Origin: Imbricaverruca yamaguchii
Lineage: Eukaryota > Arthropoda > Thecostraca > Neoverrucidae
DNA: 64,000 nt
Direction of reading: 5' to 3'
Assembly (NCBI GenBank): GCA_034440575.1
Contig: JAOTOL010001605.1
Location: forward strand, 296,001 to 360,000
Part shown: positions 61,201-64,000 of the stretch, piece after piece
Layout of the letters: each line of letters opens with the position of its first letter
Numbering within the stretch: the stretch's first letter is position 1
Made by a program: the position numbers and the translations under genes
The notes under the pieces: model-generated
Database searches by the model: none
Told to the model about the DNA's origin: nothing
The model's input: the letters and a program-made list of their open reading frames with translations, nothing else

Positions 61201-63345
61201 GTGTCGCCACACTCACCACCTGACGACCTCCGTGTGCCCTGTATAGTGTCGCCACACTCACCACCTGACGTCCTCCGTGTGCCCTGTATAGTGTCGCCAC
61301 ACTCACCACCTGACGACCTCCGTGTGCCCTGTATAGTGTCGCCACACTCACCACCTGACGACCTCCGTGTGCCCTGTATAGTGTCGCCACACTCACCACC
61401 TGACGACCTCCGTGTGCCCTGTATAGTGTCGCCACACTCACCACCTGACGACCTCCGTGTGCCCTGTATAGTGTCGCCACACTCACCACCTGACGACCTC
61501 CGTGTGCCCTGTATAGTGTCGCCACACTCACCACCTGACGTCCTCCGTGTGCCCTGTATAGTGTCGCCACACTCACCACCTGACGTCCTCCGTGTGCCCT
61601 GTATAGTGTCGCCACACTCACCACCTGACGTCCTCCGTGTGCCCTGTATAGTGTCGCCACACTCACCACCTGACGTCCTCCGTGTGTCCTGTATAGTGTC
61701 GCCACACTCACCACCTGACGTCCTCCGTGTGCCCTGTATAGTGTCGCCACACTCACCACCTGACGACCTCCGTGTGCCCTGTATAGTGTCGCCACACTCA
61801 CCACCTGACGTCCTCCGTGTGCCCTGTATAGTGTCGCCACACTCACCACCTGACGTCCTCTGTGTGCCCTGTATAGTGTCGCCACACTCACCACCTGACG
61901 TCCTCTGTGTGCCCTGTATAGTGTCGCCACACTCACCACCTGACGTCCTCCGTGTGTCCTGTATAGTGTCGCCACACTCACCACCTGACGTCCTCTGTGT
62001 GCCCTGTATAGTGTCGCCACACTCACCACCTGACGACCTCCGTGTGTCCTGTATAGTGTCGCCACACTCACCACCTGACGTCCTCCGTGTGCCCTGTATA
62101 GTGTCGCCACACTCACCACCTGACATCCTCCGTGTGTCCTGTATAGTGTCGCCACACTCACCACCTGACGTCCTCTGTGTGCCCTGTATAGTGTCGCCAC
62201 ACTCACCACCTGACATCCTCCGTGTGTCCTGTATAGTGTCGCCACACTCACCACCTGACGTCCTCCGTGTGCCCTGTATAGTGTCGCCACACTCACCACC
62301 TGACGTCCTCCGTGTGTCCTGTATAGTGTCGCCACACTCACCACCTGACGACCTCCGTGTGCCCTGTATAGTGTCGCCACACTCACCACCTGACGACCTC
62401 CGTGTCCCTGTATAGTGTCGCCACACCTGACGTCCTCCGTGTCCCCTGTATAGTGTCGCACACCACACCTGACGTCCTCCGTGTCCCCTGTATAGTGTCG
62501 CCACACTCACCACCTGACGTCCTCCGTGTCCCCTGTATAGTGTCGCCACACCTGACGTCCTCCGTGTCCCCTGTATAGTGTCGCCACACCTGACGTCCTC
62601 CGTGTCCCCTGTATAGTGTCGCCACACTCACCACCTGACGTCCTCCGTGTGCCCTGTATAGTGTCGCCACACTCACCACCTGACGTCCTCCGTGTGCCCT
62701 GTATAGTGTCGCCACACTCACCACCTGACGACCTCCGTGTGCCCTGTATAGTGTCGCCACACTCACCACCTGACGACCTCCGTGTCCCCTGTATAGTGTC
62801 GCCACACCTGACGTCCTCCGTGTCCCCTGTATAGTGTCGCCACACTCACCACCTGACGTCCTCCGTGTCCCCTGTATAGTGTCGCCACACCTGACGTCCT
62901 CCGTGTCCCCTGTATAGTGTCGCCACACCTGACGTCCTCCGTGTCCCCTGTATAGTGTCGCCACACTCACCACCTGACGTCCTCCGTGTGCCCTGTATAG
63001 TGTCGCCACACTCACCACCTGACGTCCTCCGTGTGCCCTGTATAGTGTCGCCACACTCACCACCTGACGTCCTCCGTGTGTCCTGTATAGTGTCGCCATA
63101 CTAACCACCTGACGACCTCTGTGTGCCCTGTATAGTGTCGCCACACTCACCACCTGACGACCTCCGTGTGCCCTGTATAGTGTCGCCACACTCACCACTT
63201 GACGTCGTCCGTATGCCCTGTGTAGTGCCGCTGCATCTGGTCCTCGACGTTGTAGAGCACCACCACGCCGGCCACGAAGTACACCATCTCGCCGGTGGGC
63301 AGCAGGTACAGGTTGTTGCGGCAGTCCTTGCCGCGGTACCCGTAC
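43143..63345 (-). CDS. EML: EML family gene (HELP + WD40 propeller), 3' ten exons
   Basis: Spliced gene on the minus strand; exons listed separately. Reading right to left it encodes the HELP domain (YGYRGKDCRNNLYLLPTGEM), then the tandem WD40 propeller, ending MSVIQWAVE-stop, about 580 codons in all. The order, spacing and wording follow EML1-4 type proteins (GHTDDVKCLAVHP, VRIWDSVSL, LITGDSEGRILLW, GHTDEVWAAAVHP, GHSSFITHLDWS, NSGDYELLYW, DGTDVN, STGGHDMSVIQW). EML proteins bind tubulin and microtubules through HELP and the propellers; the N-terminal oligomerising region must lie beyond 64000. All exon phases agree if E2 ends at 57300 or 57312. Introns of 0.6-5.8 kb are dominated by tandem arrays copied from the splice junctions. 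The paralogue cannot be decided. Confidence 0.93.
44520..44650 (-). CDS. EML: EML exon 9
   Basis: Acceptor TTCTGCAG, incoming phase 1, outgoing phase 0 (GCCAAG|GTGGGC). Encodes GIYPEAADGTDVNTCARSHS then GHLMASGDDFAKVKLFTYPA-NQAK, the family's DGTDxN...DDFxKVxLFxYP segment. Confidence 0.95.
44651..44960. repeat. Acceptor-side array of EML exon 9
   Basis: Diverged units that on the minus strand repeat GGTGTTCTGCAGG.RTTTACCC, i.e. the acceptor and first codons of exon 9, interleaved with a GTGTTATTC variant. Confidence 0.8.
44961..45849. other. Rest of EML intron 8; possible tRNA-derived SINE at 45225-45340
   Basis: 45258-45320 contains GGATCCGTAGGGCGCTGGAC, TGGTGATC and GGGACGTCGAATTG, resembling the A box, anticodon arm and B box of a decayed tRNA-derived SINE. 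The rest is unremarkable. Confidence 0.35.
45850..46474. repeat. Donor-side array of EML exon 8, 44 bp x ~14
   Basis: On the minus strand each unit is CACCTGCACGCTGGCCTTCA-ACTCAGTCG|GTGGGTCACAGGA: the last ~29 bases of exon 8 and its donor. Units are 90% or more alike. All three frames rotate open (44 is not a multiple of 3), so a frame read through from exon 8 continues about 270 codons into the intron. Confidence 0.97.
46475..46658 (-). CDS. EML: EML exon 8
   Basis: Acceptor CGTCGTGCAG, phase 0; ends TCAGTCG|GTGGGT, phase 1. Encodes GHSSFITHLDWSEDSAYLRT then NSGDYELLYWTAATGRQLTQ and THTCTLAFNSV. GHSSFITHLDWS and NSGDYExLYW are family signatures. Confidence 0.96.
46659..47000. repeat. Acceptor-side array of EML exon 8, ~103 bp x ~3
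   Basis: Three further diverged copies (near 46754, 46856 and 46961) of the exon 8 start: minus-strand TTGTGCAGGGCCACTTGAGC and so on, each followed upstream by CACTATAGTGAATGAGTTCT-type sequence. Confidence 0.88.
47001..47335. other. Rest of EML intron 7
   Basis: Unique; no further feature recognised. Confidence 0.5.
47336..47584 (-). CDS. EML: EML exon 7
   Basis: Acceptor CCACCACAG, phase 0 at both ends, ends TGCACG|GTGAGC. Encodes VGVQSVAFSPDGSRLVVGTV then TGRWDVLNADTRERVFSRVD and EAIQAVAFSPDGRMVALGSR, NNTVYIYQADDAGFSRVAKC: two WD40 blades. Confidence 0.96.
47585..50160. repeat. Acceptor-side array of EML exon 7, 71 bp x ~36
   Basis: Unit on the plus strand: GGCGAGAACGATACCGACTG, GACGCCCACCTGTGGTGGCG, ACGTCACGTCAGCAACGTCC, CAGGAACGTCC. 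On the minus strand each unit contains CCACCACAG|GTGGGCGTCCAGTCGG...TTCTCGCCGGACG, the acceptor and the first ~30 bases of exon 7. Near-identical along its length. A 735-codon plus-strand frame across it is an artefact. Confidence 0.98.
50161..50525. repeat. Degenerate distal end of the 71-bp array
   Basis: Units still recognisable (CAACGTCCRGCGAKAACGAC, TCTGTGGTG) but heavily diverged, so the array is homogenised next to the exon and decayed away from it. Confidence 0.8.
50526..50949. other. Middle of EML intron 6, nothing recognised
   Basis: Unique, with an AACAATAATAACAATAACAA patch at 50750-50780. Confidence 0.45.
50950..51324. repeat. Donor-side array of EML exon 6, 44 bp x ~8.5
   Basis: On the minus strand: CTGAGCGTGGGC|GTGAGTTGGCGGGTGGGCGGGCCGGTCTGAGG, i.e. 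the last ~12 bases of exon 6 (CTGAGCATGGGC) plus the GTGAGT donor and following intron. Units are almost identical. Same length as the exon 8 array but unrelated in sequence. Confidence 0.97.
51325..51582 (-). CDS. EML: EML exon 6
   Basis: Acceptor GTGCCCAG, phase 0 at both ends, ends ATGGGC|GTGAGT. Encodes LPEEFGAPRIVSQGRGQQLL, VGTTRNCVLTGDWTVL and GHTDEVWAAAVHPGRPQFVT then AAWDGQLILWDVMTHTPVWE. Confidence 0.96.
51590..52030. repeat. Array upstream of EML exon 6, ~42-47-bp units
   Basis: About nine diverged units of GGTCAGGTCAGGCGAGGTCA, CTGTCATACCAGCCACGATATA. It starts within 10 bases of the exon 6 acceptor, though the unit itself does not contain exon sequence. Confidence 0.9.
52045..52130 (-). 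pseudogene. Decayed duplicate of EML exon 6 start
   Basis: Matches 51530-51600 (exon 6 start plus acceptor region) at most positions: CCTGCGACACGATTCAGGGC, then GCTCCGAACTCCTCCGAAAG. In the exon frame it would read QLSEEFGAP-stop-IVSQVRGHQLL, so one Arg codon has become TGA. This is a larger junction duplication than the arrays and is clearly dead. Confidence 0.85.
52539..52772. mobile_element. Foldback element with hammerhead-like core
   Basis: Arms 52539-52647 and 52664-52772 (109 bases each) are almost perfect inverted repeats around a 16-base spacer. Near the centre the minus strand reads CTGATGATGGCCCCTGGCCG then AAACGTTG (52630-52658): CTGATGA, a GGCC/GGCC hairpin, then GAAAC, close to a hammerhead core as found in Penelope-like pLTRs. 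Possibly two pLTR-derived arms head to head. Located in EML intron 5. Confidence 0.75.
52833..52987 (-). CDS. EML: EML exon 5
   Basis: Acceptor CCGGCCAG, incoming phase 1, ends ATGGAG|GTGAGC phase 0. Encodes GNQVARTVKNAHNGAVFTLF then VDKAGGVISGGKDGKIVRWE, RSLSGTGSVME. Confidence 0.95.
53045..53445 (-). mobile_element. LINE 3' end in EML intron 4
   Basis: On the minus strand 53410-53225 encodes a LINE C-terminal region (LTVHHVLVACPAYTEQRRRH, then with a stop, VANALKLKDLLGDDSRFIHN), followed by a 3' UTR and an (AATC)n tail at 53052-53068. HHVLxxCPxY near the C-terminus is typical of LINE ORF2 proteins. 5'-truncated, inactive. Confidence 0.72.
53726..54178. repeat. 13-bp tandem repeat, ~34 copies, EML intron 4
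   Basis: Unit TGCCACGCGGTAC with sparse substitutions (TGACACGCGGTAT). No exon sequence is visible in it. Confidence 0.97.
54280..54816. repeat. Donor-side array of EML exon 4, 56-bp units
   Basis: Units at 54642, 54698, 54754 and 54810 are near identical; on the minus strand each contains TCCTGCTCTGGGAGCGAG|GTGAGAGCCGTGG, the end of exon 4 plus donor. Further left (54280-54640) the units decay to CTCTCCCAGAGCAGGA-type remnants. Confidence 0.93.
54817..55051 (-). CDS. EML: EML exon 4
   Basis: Acceptor GCTGTGCAG, phase 0; ends GAGCGAG|GTGAGA, phase 1. Encodes ASLETVLDVQWHPLDRGVLM, TCGRQHVNFWLLEAGSLMRR then QGVFGGRDRPKYVTCMAFTD, SGDLITGDSEGRILLWER. QGVFGxxxxPKYV and GDLLTGDSxGxIxxW are family signatures. 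Confidence 0.96.
55052..55692. repeat. EML intron 3: AT-rich minisatellite and CA/CG run at donor
   Basis: 55630-55692 is an alternating purine-pyrimidine run (CACACCCACGCACGTACGCG type) that begins exactly at the exon 3 donor GTGCGT. 55395-55520 has degenerate CTGTTGATAAC/GATGATG repetition. The remainder is unique. Confidence 0.75.
55693..55884 (-). CDS. EML: EML exon 3
   Basis: Ends GAGAACAAG|GTGCGT, phase 0. Encodes VRIWDSVSLNTLHVLGAGDL, DRSVSCVAFSQLDGGALLAC then VDEGQERTLSIWEWQRAAKI-TENK. Two acceptors are possible, GGCTCAG (giving 55884) or GGCAG (55890, adding Ala-Gln); both keep phase 0. Confidence 0.93.
55885..56866. other. EML intron 2, distal part; nothing recognised
   Basis: Unique sequence with a short GATGATGATGAACTGG repetition near 56300. 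Confidence 0.45.
56867..57299. repeat. Donor-side array of EML exon 2, 30-bp units
   Basis: On the minus strand: GTAACGGCACTCAGTGCAGT-GGACACTCAG. About five near-identical units (57160-57299), decaying over about nine more to 56867. The unit repeats the exon 2 end (GGACACTCAG) plus GTAACG. In the exon frame each unit is open and encodes VTALSAVDTQ. Confidence 0.92.
57300..57369 (-). CDS. EML: EML exon 2
   Basis: Acceptor GTGTTTCAG; the first base completes the Cys codon split from exon 1 (TG+T). Encodes LAVHPNRFTIASGQCSGTQ and, if the GTAACG donor is used, VDTQ. A GTGGAC donor at 57312 is the alternative, still phase 0. The segment matches the family's CLAVHPxxxxIATGQxAG. Only about 20 codons, easily missed by gene finders among the repeats. 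Confidence 0.88.
57398..58140. repeat. 80-bp tandem repeat, ~9 copies, upstream of EML exon 2
   Basis: Unit CACATGATCCACGGTATGTA, TCACGCGGTCCACGACATGA, GTCAGGGATGTCCTGCGATG, CCCGTGAGCTACCTGACAGT; almost perfect copies. It begins 28 bases upstream of the exon 2 acceptor. No exon sequence in the unit. Confidence 0.98.
58141..58704. other. EML intron 1 spacer; CACGTG cluster at 58155-58242
   Basis: Four CACGTG/TCACGTGA palindromes within 90 bases at the decayed end of the 80-bp array. The rest is unique. Confidence 0.5.
58705..63195. repeat. Donor-side array of EML exon 1, 45 bp x ~99
   Basis: Unit on the plus strand GTCGCCACACTCACCACCTG, ACGTCCTCCGTGTGCCCTGT, ATAGT. On the minus strand: ACTATACAGGGCACACGGAG-GACGTCAGGTG|GTGAGTGTGGCGAC, against the real exon end CACTACACAGGGCATACGGA-CGACGTCAAGTG|GTGAGTGTGGCGAC. 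The donor is intact in nearly every unit. A dozen units at 60560-60660, 62400-62620 and 62770-62945 have deletions (mostly 12 bases) of the CACTCAC part and so lose the donor. The exon frame stops (TGA) at the donor, but the other two minus frames stay open for up to 884 codons. Confidence 0.98.
63196..63345 (-). CDS. EML: EML exon with HELP domain (first in window)
   Basis: Acceptor GTCGACAACAG, first base completes a split codon; ends GACGTCAAGTG|GTGAGT, phase 2. Encodes YGYRGKDCRNNLYLLPTGEM, VYFVAGVVVLYNVEDQMQRH then YTGHTDDVKW/C. This is the HELP core and the start of the first blade. Confidence 0.96.
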
Positions 63346-64000
63346 CTGTTGTCGACAGTCAAGGAAACGCACCGCACCAACTAGGCACAGACAGGTTTAC
63401 GTACGGTTACAGACGTGATCAGCGTGATGAAGCGACGTGACGTGATGCATCGCAGCGTCAGTTACAGAGATTAACATCGGTTTTGGGGATTATCGAGTCC
63501 TTGAGACCTCACATTTCCTAAGAGCTCTCCTCACGTCTTTGCGACCTCCTCTCACCTTCGGCGAGTCTGCCAATATCCGCAATGAGAGTCCGTTCTCTCT
63601 CTTAGGGGCATCTTCCCCTTATTATTTTCTCGAGTTATGGAAGTGTTTGCTCTTTGCCAGGGCCCACCCTTGCATTCTTTGATCATCTCTCATATCCTGC
63701 GGTTCCCTTCTCGTATCTTAGATATCTCCGTTCGAATGCTAAGGCCTGCTCTTCCAAATTATGGGCCTCCTGTCACACCTCGGGGACACCCTTTTCCGAA
63801 CTGGGTGGCTCCTTGCCACTCTACATGCTTCCTCCTGAGCTCTGAGAACCTCCGCTTCTCTCCTAAGAGCAGTGTCTCCCATCGTATGGATCTCCACTCA
63901 TTTTCTGTGGCCTCTTCTGGAAAACCTGGGGAGCCTCCTTAGCTTCCTTCCATATATTAAAAGTCTCATTTCATCTTCCCCGGCCTGCTTACCCATCTTG
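63346..64000. repeat. EML upstream intron, degenerate pyrimidine-rich repeat
   Basis: 63490-63960 consists of loosely repeated ~30-35-base pyrimidine-rich units (CTCCTCACGTCTTTGCGACC, CTTCTCTCCTAAGAGC). No exon visible before the window edge. Confidence 0.5.

Noticed and set aside
58613..63372. Minus-strand open frames of 884, 476, 439 and 432 codons and plus-strand frames of 438 and 211 codons
   Set aside because: All come from the 45-bp array, whose length is a multiple of three. They lie in different frames from the true HELP exon and are intronic.

Overview
This window is animal nuclear DNA. The genes are split into short exons with GT/AG boundaries, introns are rich in dinucleotide microsatellites and minisatellites, and there are remnants of Penelope-like, LINE and hAT-like elements. 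There is nothing operon-like. Exons are GC-rich and introns mixed. Together with the wording of the EML exons this suggests an invertebrate, probably a crustacean-type arthropod; that assignment is inference and only moderately secure.

Layout. (1) 1-7 kb: minisatellites, a long (CT)n tract and two candidate plus-strand exons (1596-1727, 3234-3288). (2) 7-10 kb: one very large GC-rich minus-strand exon (7052-9972) coding for a disordered Ser/Arg/Pro-rich protein I do not recognise. (3) 10-30 kb: minisatellites, microsatellites, TIR elements (one hAT-type MITE with a perfect 8-bp target duplication) and a decayed Penelope-like retroelement at 20.6-23.9 kb with an inverted partial copy and hammerhead-like motifs. 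(4) 29-36 kb: two predicted minus-strand exons bounded by tandem arrays (29132-29245, 30528-30719) and a predicted plus-strand gene fragment (32619-33491, 34794 onward, 35351-35545). (5) 36-43 kb: minisatellites, including a 58-bp satellite in which each unit can form a long hairpin. (6) 43.1-63.4 kb: the best-supported gene, an EML (echinoderm microtubule-associated protein-like) gene on the minus strand. Ten exons run from the HELP domain to the stop codon, and every junction except the ambiguous E2/E3 boundary can be phased uniquely. Its 5' exons lie beyond the right edge.

The most unusual signal is in the EML introns. Most of them contain tandem arrays (30, 44, 44, 45, 56, 71 and about 105 bp units) that begin at the exon edge. 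The repeat unit is a copy of the exon end plus its donor, or of the acceptor plus the exon start. Intron 1 alone holds about 99 copies of its own 5' splice site, and intron 6 about 36 copies of its own 3' splice site. The units differ in length and sequence, so the arrays arose independently; this looks like a process that repeatedly amplifies splice junctions. The same rule, used as a predictor, points to the exon at 30528-30719.
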